A DNA stretch of 64,000 bases from CADEEN01 sp963706685 (GTDB taxonomy: Bacteria; Pseudomonadota; Gammaproteobacteria; Burkholderiales; Burkholderiaceae_C), in the NCBI GenBank assembly GCA_963706685.1, contig CAVPMY010000017.1, positions 434,001 to 498,000 of the forward strand, given 5' to 3'. The notes beneath the pieces are model-generated. The model ran no database searches. It was not told the origin of the DNA and saw nothing but the letters and a program-made list of their open reading frames with translations. Numbering within the stretch: position 1 is the first letter of the stretch; each line of letters opens with the position of its first letter. The position numbers and the translations under genes were made by a program. Positions 49,083 through 57,042 of this stretch are shown one piece after another.

Positions 49083-50111
49083 CTAGTGGAGTCCGCAGAG
49101 TCGTTGAATGATGTCCTGCCGGTCGTGCCAGATCGGAAGCGGTGACGGGCGCACGTTGTGGCCTTGGGTGGCCTTCTCCAATGCCGCTCGTTTCATCTCC
49201 GTGTCTGCGTGGGCGTATATGAGAGTCGTCTCGGGGTCGGCGTGACCGAGCCACTCGGTGAGGATCGGCAGAGGCATGCCCGCCTGGTAGAGATGCATCG
49301 CGCGGGAGTGGCGCAGCATGTGAGGGTGGACCGTCCTGGGCATTTCTGGGCAGGCCTTCCGGGCTGTGTCGGCGTGCTGGCGCAGGAACCGGGCGACGTT
49401 GTCGTCAGACATAGGCGTCTTGCGGTGGCCGTGGATCGTGTAGAACAACGGCTGGCCCAGGGCCGTGTCGGGGTGGAACGCGTCAACGTAGCGGCGGAAG
49501 TGTGCGGCGGTGTCGGCGGTGATCGGCAGCCTTCGCGGCTTGGAGCCCTTTCCGATCAATTCCGCACTGCGCCGATGGGTATCGATGTCGCCGACGGACA
49601 GGGCGAGCATCTCGGCGTCGCGAGCGGCGAGGTCATACATGAGGATCATGAAGAACTGGTCGCGCAGCCCGGTCCTGGTAGCTGGGTCGGGGGCAGCGAG
49701 CAGGGCCGTCACCGCAGCAGTGCTCATGTGGCGCACGGGCGGGTTGGCCGGTCTCTTCTTCTGCGGAATGCCGGCGATGTCAGCCAAGTGCATAGCCAGG
49801 GTGGGCTCAGCGGTGGCGGCGTAGTGGAAGAACGAGCGGATACACGCCAAGCGCTGGTTGTAGGTGGTGACCGCCCAACCACGCGTCGTGGTCATGTGCT
49901 CGAGGAACCCGGCGATGAGTGCCCTGTTGAGGACGGCGAAGGTCACCTTCTCCAGCCGGATTCCCCGGGTGTCGTCGATGTAGCCCAAGAGCAGATTCCA
50001 GACCTGACGGCAGGCGGCGACCGTATGGGGGCTGGCGGCGCGCTGGCGGGGAAGGAATACGGTAAACCATTCCCGCAGGTGCCGGAAGAAGGTGTCGGTT
50101 CGCGTGTTCAC
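49083..50111 (-). CDS. Tyrosine recombinase, third RIT gene
   Basis: 342 residues from a GTG that overlaps the preceding recombinase stop (GTGA). N-terminal SAM-like core-binding domain (FFRHLREWFTVFLPRQRAAS), then the catalytic domain with Arg in MYDLAARDAEML, the lysine strand ELIGKGSKPRRLP, HPHMLRHSRAMHL (HxxR) and LGHADPETTLIYAHAD supplying His and the nucleophile Tyr. All five catalytic positions are visible. It resembles XerC/D-like integrases and probably acts with the other two recombinases in RIT movement. Confidence 0.9.
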   Translation of the reverse strand: MNTRTDTFFRHLREWFTVFLPRQRAASPHTVAACRQVWNLLLGYIDDTRGIRLEKVTFAVLNRALIAGFLEHMTTTRGWAVTTYNQRLACIRSFFHYAATAEPTLAMHLADIAGIPQKKRPANPPVRHMSTAAVTALLAAPDPATRTGLRDQFFMILMYDLAARDAEMLALSVGDIDTHRRSAELIGKGSKPRRLPITADTAAHFRRYVDAFHPDTALGQPLFYTIHGHRKTPMSDDNVARFLRQHADTARKACPEMPRTVHPHMLRHSRAMHLYQAGMPLPILTEWLGHADPETTLIYAHADTEMKRAALEKATQGHNVRPSPLPIWHDRQDIIQRLCGLH

Positions 50112-51043
50112 GGGGTTACCTCCGGGATGATCCCCGCCGCGCTGCTCAGGCCGGTCGCGGCGAGGCGCTCGGGCAGCAGGTGCACGTAGTAGGCGGTCGC
50201 GGCGTAGGTGTCGTGGCCCATGTATGCCGATAGGTACGGTAGCCAGGCGTTCAGGTCGCGCCCCTCCTCGACCCACCGCGCCAGGGTGCGGCTCGCGTAG
50301 TTGTGGCGCAGCGTGTAGGGTGTCGAGCCCGGTGCGATGTCGCCGGCCATTGCGCAGCACCGGTGGTAGGACGCCGTGACCCAGCGCGCCGGGTAGGGCT
50401 GGTCTGGGTGATCCTCGAAGAAGAACGCCCGTCCGGGGCGGCGCAACTCGGCGAGATCGTCGAATCGGGCAAGCAGACCAGCCAGGGGTTCGTCCACGGG
50501 GACGCGGCGATCCTTCTTCCGTTTCGATCGCTCGATCGTCAGGACAGCCGATCCTGCGTCGACGTCGCGGCGCCGCAGCAGCCGGGCCTCCTGGGGCCGT
50601 AGTCCGCATCCCAGCATGAGACGGAACAGCACCGGGATCGTGTACTCGCGGAATGGGCTGGCCGCGCACGGTGTGATCCGATCAGCCGCAGCAAAGAACG
50701 CCGCCAGATCGGCGTCGGTGAACAGATGCGGCAAGCTGCGAGCGCGCGAGCGGATCCACGCGGCGGGCAGCACGAACGCATCCTCACCAAGCAGACGCAG
50801 ATACTTGCCGAACGCCCGGACCGCATGCGCCTTGTGAGCGGGCCAATCGACCCGCGTGCCCTCCTGACACCAAGCCGTGGCCAACTCGCGGTTCAGGACC
50901 ATCTCGCCGGGACGGCACCTGGCGCAGAACCGATCGAAGCTCAGCAACTGATAGGCCAGAGACCTGCGGGAGTATCCGAGCGCTTCGTGCCAGTCGAGCA
51001 TCGCCTCGATGTGGGAAGCGAATGCGCTGGTGAACGTGATCAT
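50108..51043 (-). CDS. Tyrosine recombinase, second RIT gene
   Basis: 311 residues; ATG 51041-51043 overlaps the stop of the first recombinase (ATGA). The catalytic domain has Arg in GCGLRPQEARLLRRRD, the KRKKDRRVPV lysine strand, YTLRHNYASRTL (HxxR position filled by TLRH) and MGHDTYAATAYYVHLLP with the Tyr nucleophile. The middle protein of the trio. No membrane or extra domain is present. Confidence 0.88.
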   Translation of the reverse strand: MITFTSAFASHIEAMLDWHEALGYSRRSLAYQLLSFDRFCARCRPGEMVLNRELATAWCQEGTRVDWPAHKAHAVRAFGKYLRLLGEDAFVLPAAWIRSRARSLPHLFTDADLAAFFAAADRITPCAASPFREYTIPVLFRLMLGCGLRPQEARLLRRRDVDAGSAVLTIERSKRKKDRRVPVDEPLAGLLARFDDLAELRRPGRAFFFEDHPDQPYPARWVTASYHRCCAMAGDIAPGSTPYTLRHNYASRTLARWVEEGRDLNAWLPYLSAYMGHDTYAATAYYVHLLPERLAATGLSSAAGIIPEVTP

Positions 51044-52272
51044 CGCAAGCCCTCCCTCGTGCAGACCAGACTGTCCAGCGGCAGGCAGCAATCCCGCAGC
51101 GACGCGTAGGCCAGCGCGATGTAGCGGCGGGACGATTCGACGCTGGCATGGCCAAGAACCTGTGCGGTCAGCGCGAGTTCGGCACCAGACTCGACCAGCC
51201 GAGTTCCCGCTGTGCGACGCAGCGCATGGAAGGTCTTGCCATCTCCTGCGTGGTGGGCCACGCCGGCCTTGTCGAGCCAGCGCCCCATCAGCAACGCGCC
51301 CGTCGGGCCGATCAGCTTCACGAACGGGGCCTTGAGGCGCACAAACACTTCGGGCGCCTCGCACTCGGGCCGGCCGTTGAGTAGCCAGTCCGCGATCGCG
51401 TTGCCCACCTGTGCCAACAACGGCAGCGTCACAGGTGCGGACGTCTTGTGCTGGAGCATGCGGATCTCGTCGCGCCGCCAGTCGATCTCGTCCAGTCGCA
51501 GCGCGGTGATGTCGCCCCCGCGTAGCCCCGTCGATAGCGCCAGCATGACCATCGCGTAATCCCGCTTCCCATGCGGGAGAGCGGTCTCGATTGCTCCCAC
51601 GATGCGCGCAGTCTCCTCCGCGGTGAAGCACGGCAGCGCTCGCACCCGTCGCGGCCCCACCCGGGCCAGCAGACCCTCGACCCGCAGCACAGTCAGCCCG
51701 TGCTGGTTGGCGAATGCGAAGAACCGCTTGATCGCCCAGACCGTGTTCCCCATACCCGCGTTGTGACGCGGCCGGGCATCGACCAGATACTTCCTGACAT
51801 CCTCGATGTTCACCGCGGCAAGGTCGCGACCGAGCGCGTCGAGGTGACGCAGAAACTGGCTGACTTCGACCCTGAGTAGCTGCACCGAACCGTCTGACAG
51901 ATCGCCGCGAGCCGACTGCGCGAATGCATCCAGCGCCATCGCGGACGCGCCGCGCAGACCAGACGCCGGTCTACGCCGCCGCCAGTTCACGGCGCCGGTC
52001 CGCGCGAACTCCAGCAGCATCAAGGCCGACTTCTCCAGATTCGACCGCATCACCGCACCGATCTCCCCGCGGCGCCGACGGTCGTCCATCGCCGCCAGGA
52101 ACTCCACGAGGATCGCGTCAGTCAACCGCGCACTCCCGCGCGCCTGACAGAATCGGACCACGGCTCGGCAACACGTGCGGTAGTACTTCAAGGTGGCGGC
52201 GGTCATGCCGATCCGAGCCCCCTCGGACATCACCCCCTCGACAAGGACAGAAAGTTCGTTCTCGCTCTTCAT
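51040..52272 (-). CDS. Tyrosine recombinase, first RIT gene
   Basis: 410 residues from the ATG at 52270-52272, preferred over two upstream starts because GGAGG lies 7 nt before it. A long N-terminal helical DNA-binding region is followed by Arg in STGLRGGDITALRLDEID, HKTSAPVTLPL (Lys strand), FHALRRTAGTRLVESG (HxxR) and LGHASVESSRRYIAL (His and Tyr). It is the longest of the trio, as in other RIT elements, and the first translated. Confidence 0.9.
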   Translation of the reverse strand: MKSENELSVLVEGVMSEGARIGMTAATLKYYRTCCRAVVRFCQARGSARLTDAILVEFLAAMDDRRRRGEIGAVMRSNLEKSALMLLEFARTGAVNWRRRRPASGLRGASAMALDAFAQSARGDLSDGSVQLLRVEVSQFLRHLDALGRDLAAVNIEDVRKYLVDARPRHNAGMGNTVWAIKRFFAFANQHGLTVLRVEGLLARVGPRRVRALPCFTAEETARIVGAIETALPHGKRDYAMVMLALSTGLRGGDITALRLDEIDWRRDEIRMLQHKTSAPVTLPLLAQVGNAIADWLLNGRPECEAPEVFVRLKAPFVKLIGPTGALLMGRWLDKAGVAHHAGDGKTFHALRRTAGTRLVESGAELALTAQVLGHASVESSRRYIALAYASLRDCCLPLDSLVCTREGLR

Positions 52273-52434
52273 GACGCAGACCTCCATCGGATAGGCGCGC
52301 CCACTCACGGTAGGTCACGCACTCATCACGATGCGCCGGTCAGCCGCGCCGCACCACCTCGCCCCTCGAGCGCTGCAAGGAGCCGCCCGGTTATCCCGAT
52401 CCGTCGGAGTGAAAACCCCTCGCCACAACCGCCC

Positions 52435-53049
52435 TCACGAAGTCATCGGAATAATCTGAAGATCGGAACAATCGAGGTAGAAGTCGTGCTGGATGATGTC
52501 GCGCGCGCGCTCCAAAGCCGTCTCGGGTGCAAGCACCTGCACGACACCCGCGCGCAGCGCGGCGATCTCGCGATCGAGGCGGTCACGCTCTGCCTGCAGG
52601 GCGGCCACGCGCCGCGTCGCGTCGGCATCGGTTTCGTCGGCCAGCCGCGTGAGCTGCGTGATGACCGTGGCCAAGCGGCTTTCGGTCGCGGCAACGCGCG
52701 GCGCCGTCAAGCCGCCGATGAAGCGCAGCGCCGACGCTGCATCGAGGCTCAGCTCGTAGGTTTCCTCGGTCGCACCCTCGGGCAGGCGGCGCACGAACCA
52801 GCCCTGGCGCAGCCAGTCGGCGACGTACTGCTGCGCGGACTGCGGCATGTCTTCGCCGGCGTCGGCCAAAGCGCGAAGGCCCTGCGCCACCCGTTCGTGA
52901 AGGACCGACGAAACCAAGACCGGCTCGCCCTCGACGAACGAGACGCGCAGCAGCGTCATCACCGCGCTCGACTTGTCGGCCGCCAGCAGTTGCCAGAGCG
53001 GCTGACCACGCAGTGCCCGCAGGGCGGCGAACGAATGTGCAATTCTCAT
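52435..53049 (-). pseudogene. DUF3375 protein (Wadjet JetA-like), C-terminally truncated by RIT element
   Basis: From ATG 53049, LRGQPLWQLLAADKSSAVMT, LLRVSFVEGEPVLVSSVLHE, VADWLRQGWFVRRLPEGA and the DUF3375 N-terminal pattern ELSLDAASALRFI with a helical segment up to ETALERARDII (about 52490) are clear. Intact JetA is roughly 480 residues; here only about 190 remain. The reading frame then passes through QHDFYL into the RIT right end and stops at 52435. jetB, jetC and jetD, which should follow on the same strand, are absent. The remaining fragment cannot support anti-plasmid defence. Confidence 0.8.
52444..52475 (-). repeat. RIT right terminal inverted repeat
   Basis: Read on the minus strand it starts TCGATTGTTCCGATCT and ends GATTATTCCGATG, like the left end. 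The preceding minus-strand bases ACC make ACCTCGA at this border; the same seven bases occur in the YhcG fragment 3' of the left-end palindrome. Confidence 0.88.
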
Positions 53050-53094
53050 CGGGCGACTTGATCAGCAACCCATTCCAGACCAGCCTCGCACCGC

Positions 53095-53556
53095 TTACCC
53101 GAGGGCAATGCTCACGTCCGCGTGAAGCGCGGCCAGACCCCGATCGAATGTTGCCAGACGACCGCCGTGATGCCGGGCCAGCGCTGCCAAGTACGCATCC
53201 GTGACCTGTCGGTGCCCCATCACGCTGCGCGACGCGATGTCGCCATAGGACAGCACGTCAGGCCAGAACCTGTGCAGCGGATGCCGGATCAGTTGCGCAA
53301 GCACGGCAAAGGCCGACGGTGCATCAAGTTTGCCCAGGTTCATGAGCATGCGGATCAGGGTGCCTTGAGTAATCGGGCACGTCGCGAACCGCAGTGGCTC
53401 GGCCGCAAACCATTCCTCCGCCGCCTGATGGTGGACGTGCGAAGGCGTCACCAGCGCGACGAGCAGGTTGCCGTCCAGCAGCACCACCGGAGATGCCGAG
53501 GGCTCGGCCGGGCGGCGGCCACCGCCTTTCGCCTCAGCCCTCGTCTTCGAGGGCAC
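53095..53556 (-). CDS. PIN-domain toxin, VapC-like
   Basis: 153 residues. The PIN core starts VVLLDGNLLVALVTPSHVHH (first acidic residue Asp in LLDGN), with ITQGTLIRMLMNLG, QVTDAYLAALARHHGGRLAT and FDRGLAALH carrying the remaining acidic residues. It should be an RNase of the VapC family. The start ATG at 53556 overlaps the antitoxin gene by 23 nt; a GTG at the PVVLLDG position is an alternative. Conservation of the active-site Asp/Glu looks intact, so the toxin is probably functional. Confidence 0.85.
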   Translation of the reverse strand: MPSKTRAEAKGGGRRPAEPSASPVVLLDGNLLVALVTPSHVHHQAAEEWFAAEPLRFATCPITQGTLIRMLMNLGKLDAPSAFAVLAQLIRHPLHRFWPDVLSYGDIASRSVMGHRQVTDAYLAALARHHGGRLATFDRGLAALHADVSIALG

Positions 53557-53773
53557 GAACGTCCTCCGGCGTCACGACGCGTTGCAGGCGCACCAGCGGC
53601 AGGCCGGTGCGCTTGCTTTGCGACGGCGCTCTGCCCCTGACGCCTGCGGGTTGCACACGCAAGCCCCGTTCCAACAGGTCGACTGCCGTCTGGCTCAAGG
53701 TCCTGCTGTGGGTCGCCGCCAGTGACGCAAGGACGCGATGCAACTCCGGGGGGAGATCGATGGTGGTGCGCAT
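53534..53773 (-). CDS. RHH antitoxin, VapB-like
   Basis: 79 residues. MRTTIDLPPELHRVLASLAA and THSRTLSQTAVDLLERGLRV form a ribbon-helix-helix DNA-binding fold; the C-terminal tail (LQRVVTPEDVRALEDEG) would contact the toxin. It overlaps the downstream PIN toxin gene, the usual antitoxin-first order. It probably represses its own promoter in the region just beyond 53773. Confidence 0.85.
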   Translation of the reverse strand: MRTTIDLPPELHRVLASLAATHSRTLSQTAVDLLERGLRVQPAGVRGRAPSQSKRTGLPLVRLQRVVTPEDVRALEDEG

Positions 53774-54025
53774 GCTGCATCATGATGCGCAGACATCTTG
53801 ATGTCAACCCAGGCGGAAGTCGGCTGGACGGATCGAAGAGCCAGGGGCGGAACTCATTGTCAGCCCTGTAGGCACCCGCTCATTTGCTTCATCCACAGTC
53901 ATCCGACCTCGCTTCGCCATTGATACGGCGTATCAACGCATCTCACCGGTCGATGAGAAGGGATGAGATCAGATGAGTTCCAGCGAGAAGCGGCTGCTAT
54001 GATTTTGGGCATCCCTCCCATTGTC
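53774..54025. other. Gene-free gap upstream of tRNA-Arg
   Basis: 252 bp that hold the vapB promoter on one side and the tRNA promoter on the other. A near-palindromic stretch, GATACGGCGTATC at about 53923-53935, is visible and could be an operator. No ORF with coding character is seen. Confidence 0.4.
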
Positions 54026-54100
54026 GCCGCCGTAGTTCAATGGATAGAACGAGCGCCTCCTAAGCGCTAGATGCAGGTTCGATTCCTGCCGGGGGCGCCA
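54026..54100 (+). tRNA. tRNA-Arg(CCT)
   Basis: The cloverleaf is clear: D arm GTTC/GAAC around AATGGATA, anticodon stem AGCGC/GCGCT with loop CTCCTAA (anticodon CCT), T arm GCAGG-TTCGATT-CCTGC, and an encoded CCA at 54098-54100. The acceptor stem GCCGCCG against CGGGGGC has one G-G mismatch at the fourth pair, where GCCCCCG would be expected; this is either a sequencing error or a defect. It sits beside the RIT/VapBC accessory stretch, and tRNA genes are common integration sites. Confidence 0.9.
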
Positions 54101-54106
54101 CGACGG

Positions 54107-55734
54107 TCACTGCTTCATGGCCCGCGTCAGCAGCAGCACCGGCAGCAGTCCGACCGCGACGATGGCCATCGACGGCAGCGCGGCTTCGGCCAGTCGCTCG
54201 TCGCGGGCCAGGTTGTAGGCCACGACGGCCAGCGTGTCGCTGTTGAAGGGCCGCAGTACGAGCGTGGCCGGCAGTTCCTTCATCACGTCGACGAAGACCA
54301 GCAACATCGCCACGAACAGCGAGCGGCTTGAGCAGCGGCGCGTGAATCTGCGCGAGCAGGCGGCCGCGCGACGCGCCGAGGATGCGCGCGCTGTCGTCCA
54401 GGCTTTGCGGCAGGCGCGTGTAGCCCGCCGCCACCGTTTGCAGCGCGACGGCCGAGAAGCGGACCAGATAGGCAAACAGCAGGCCGGCCACCGTGCCGGT
54501 GACCAGTGCGGTCAGCGGCAGGCCGGGCCATCGCGACTGCAGCGTGCCGAGCGGCAACAGGATGCCGATCGCGATCACGGCGCCGGGCACGGCATAGCCG
54601 AGCGAGACGAGCGTGACGCCCGCCTCGAGCGCGCGCGTTCGCGGGTCGCGTTGCGAGGTCACGCGCGCCACGAAGACCAGCACCAAGGCCAGCGCCACGG
54701 CCAGCAACGCGGCGAGTGGCGGCGAGCTGGAAGCTGGTTGGCGCACCACTGCGCGAAGCGCGCCCAGGGCAGGCCGCACTTCGCCGAACATCGCCTCGCG
54801 CCATAGCAGGCGCGCCAGCAGCAGCACCGGCAGGACGAAGCCGAGCGCCACCGGCAGCGCGCACAGCAGCCAGGCCAGCAGTGCGAGCCGGCCGCGCAGC
54901 ACCACCGGCCGGCGCTTCGCGACCGTCGGTCGCGGCAATGCGCGTGGCCGCAAAACGCAGCGAGCTGCGGGCGCGCCGCTCGACGCGAGCAGCAAGCCGG
55001 CCACCGCGATCAGCAGCACCGAAGCGAGTCTGCGCGGCGGCCACGCGGTCGTTCATCACCAGCCAGGCCTTGTAGATGCCGGTGGACAGGGTGGTCAGGC
55101 CGAAGTACGCGCCGACGCCATAGTCGGCCAGCGTCTCCATCAGCGCCAGCGCCACGCCGGCCACCAGCGCCGGTCGCGACAGCGGCAGCGCGACTTCGCG
55201 CACGCGGCGCCAGAAACCGGCGCCGAGCAGTCGCGCCGCTTCCATCAGATGAATGCCGCGCTCGGCCAGCGAGGTGCGCACGAGCAGATAGACATAGGGA
55301 TACAGCGCACAGCACGAAGAGCACGGTCGCGCCCGGCAGGCTGCGCACGTCGGGCCACAAGGCGCCTTCGACGCCCGTCAACGCGCGCAACGCACTCTGC
55401 AGCGGGCCGCTGAACTGCAGGAAGTCGGTATAGACGTAGGCCAGCACGTAGGCCGGCATCGCCAGCGGCAGCAGCAGCGCCCACTCGAAGCCAGCGCCGA
55501 CCGGGAAACTCGAACAGCGCCACCGCCGCCGCAGCGCCGGCCGCCGACCATCGCCACACCGGCCCCCACACCGAGGGCGAGCAGCAGCGACTGCATCGCG
55601 TAGCCGCCGAGCACGGTCTGCGCCTGATGGGTGAGTACAGTCCACGCCGCGGCGTCGAAGCTCAACCAGGCGCCGAGCACGCCGAGCACCGGCAGCGCGA
55701 GCAGCAGGCAGATCAGGGTCAGCAGGATGCGCAT
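54107..55734 (-). CDS. fbpB: Ferric iron ABC transporter permease, FbpB/AfuB-like (frameshifted)
   Basis: About 540 residues with about 12 hydrophobic helices in two BPD_transp halves. The readable pieces are LLTLICLLLALPVLGVLGAW, LLPLAMPAYVLAYVYTDFLQ with GATVLFVLCAVSLC, the first EAA loop MEAARLLGAGFWRRVREVALPL, then GRLALLAWLLCALPVALGFV, LVSLGYAVPGAVIAIGILLP, the second EAA loop DDSARILGASRGRLLAQIHA and FVDVMKELPATLVLRPFN. Four or so indels break it. It imports iron delivered by a periplasmic binding protein that is not in the window. Divergent from the ATPase with a shared operator between. Confidence 0.85.
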
Positions 55735-55753
55735 CGTCGAGGGTCGGCCGACC

Positions 55754-55782
55754 GCATTCCAGTTGAATGCGAATTCGCATTC
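55754..55782. promoter_or_regulatory. Fur-like operator between fbpB and fbpC
   Basis: GAATGCGAA/TTCGCATTC (55765-55782) is a perfect 18-bp palindrome, preceded by GCATTC (55754-55759), giving a string of hexamer-like units GCATTC, GAATGC, GAATTC, GCATTC. This resembles overlapping Fur boxes of betaproteobacteria. Its position 24 bp before the ATPase ATG and 31 bp before the permease ATG supports iron-dependent repression of both. Binding is inferred. Confidence 0.65.
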
Positions 55783-55805
55783 TTATGTTTGGCTATGATA
55801 CGGCC

Positions 55806-57012
55806 ATGTTCCTCGACCTGCGCGATGTCGGCGTGCGCTATGCCCGCCCGCCCGCCAGCCGCGGCGAAACGGCCCCCCTGGCGGCCGTGACCGGCCTGGG
55901 GCGGCTCGGCGCCAGCCACGACGCCGTGGCCGGCGTCTCGCTGTCGCTGGCCAAGGGACAGATCGGCGTGCTGATCGGCCCCTCGGGCTGCGGCAAGACC
56001 TCGCTGCTGCGCGCAGTGGCCGGGCTCGAGAGGCTGGCCGCAGGCAGCGTGCGCATGGACGGCCGCGCTGCTGGCCGACGCGCAGACCCACGTCCGAGCC
56101 CGAAGCGCGGCGCATCGGCATGGTGTTCCAGGACTACGCCCTGTTCCCGCACCTCAACGTGCGCGACAACGTGGCCTTCGGCATCCGCCACCTGCCCAAG
56201 CCCGCTCGCGAGGCACGCGTGCAGGACGTGCTGGAACGTGGTCGGCCTGGCCCATGCCGTCGCGGCGGGCGCCGCACCAGCTTTCCGGGGGCCAGCAGCA
56301 GCGCGTGGCGCTGGCCCGGGCCCTGGCGCCGCAACCCGCAGCTGCTGCTGCTCGACGAGCCGTTTTCGAACCTCGACGCCGACCTGCGCGAGCGCCTGGC
56401 GCACGACATCCGCGCCATCCTGCAATCAGGCCGGCACGACGGCGCTGTTCGTCACGCACGACCAGATGGAGGCCTTTGCCATCGGCGACGTGATCGGCGT
56501 CATGAACCGCGGCCGACTCGAGCAATGGGACGACGCCTACACGCTGTACCACCGCCCGGCCACGCGCTTCGTCGCCGACTTCATCGGCCACGGCGTGTTC
56601 ACGCCGGCGCACAGGTCGTCGTCACGACGCAAGGCCCGCGCGTGAGACGCCACTGGGCGCCCTGGCCGATGCCGCCGAATGCCCGCTGCCCGGCGCCTAC
56701 CCGAACGACGAATGCGACGTGCTGCTGCGCGCCGACGACATCGTGCACGACGATGACGCGCCGGTGCAGGCCTGCATCGAACGCAAGGCCTTTCGCGGCT
56801 CCGAGTTCCTGTACACGCTGCGCCTGGCCACCGGCGAACAGGTGCTGGCCCATGTGCCGAGCCACCATGACCACCATGTCGGCGAATGGATCGGCATCCG
56901 GCCGCTGGTCGACCATGTCGTGACCTTCGACCGGCGAGCCGCACCCCCCTCGAACCGGGCAGTTGAACTTTGCCCTTGTTCACGCGCTCTGAATAGCGGT
57001 CGCGGCGTATAG
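55806..57012 (+). CDS. fbpC: Ferric iron ABC transporter ATP-binding protein, FbpC-like (frameshifted)
   Basis: Walker A LIGPSGCGKTSLLRAVAGLE, Q loop in GMVFQDYALFPHLNVRDNVA, signature LSGGQQQRVALARALAP, Walker B LLLLDEPFSNLDADLRERLA and the His switch FVTHDQMEAFAIGD are all readable, in several frames. A C-terminal TOBE-like part (LLRADDIVHDDDAPVQACIE, FRGSEFLYTLRLATGEQVLA) follows. About five indels interrupt it. The printed frame runs to 57012, but the family usually ends near VDHVVTF at about 56930. It energises the divergent permease. Confidence 0.87.
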
Positions 57013-57042
57013 TGCTCCGCAGGTTTGTCGAGGAGTGTACGC

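Larger units (their letters stand above)
48977..52475. mobile_element. Recombinase-in-Trio (RIT) element
   Basis: About 3.5 kb bounded by 32-bp inverted repeats (48977-49008 and 52444-52475) that match at 30 of 32 positions. A subterminal inverted pair also occurs (CGGAATCGGGATA at 49060-49072, complement of TATCCCGATCCG at 52392-52403). Inside are only three tyrosine recombinase genes on the minus strand, each overlapping the next by 4 nt, which is the defining structure of RIT elements. No cargo is present. The two sides belong to different genes (a YhcG fragment and a DUF3375 fragment), so the insertion is associated with a rearrangement or deletion. Confidence 0.88.

Noticed and set aside
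49083..52272. Integron integrase or phage integrase with att sites
   Set aside because: Three overlapping recombinases with symmetrical ends and no attC sites, phage genes or tRNA-overlapping att site fit RIT elements better.
48347..53773. Functional defence island (Wadjet + YhcG + VapBC)
   Set aside because: Only VapBC is intact; the JetA and YhcG genes are truncated and jetBCD are missing.
53774..54025. Small RNA or CRISPR array in the gap before tRNA-Arg
   Set aside because: No repeated units and no convincing promoter-terminator pair; only a short palindrome is present.
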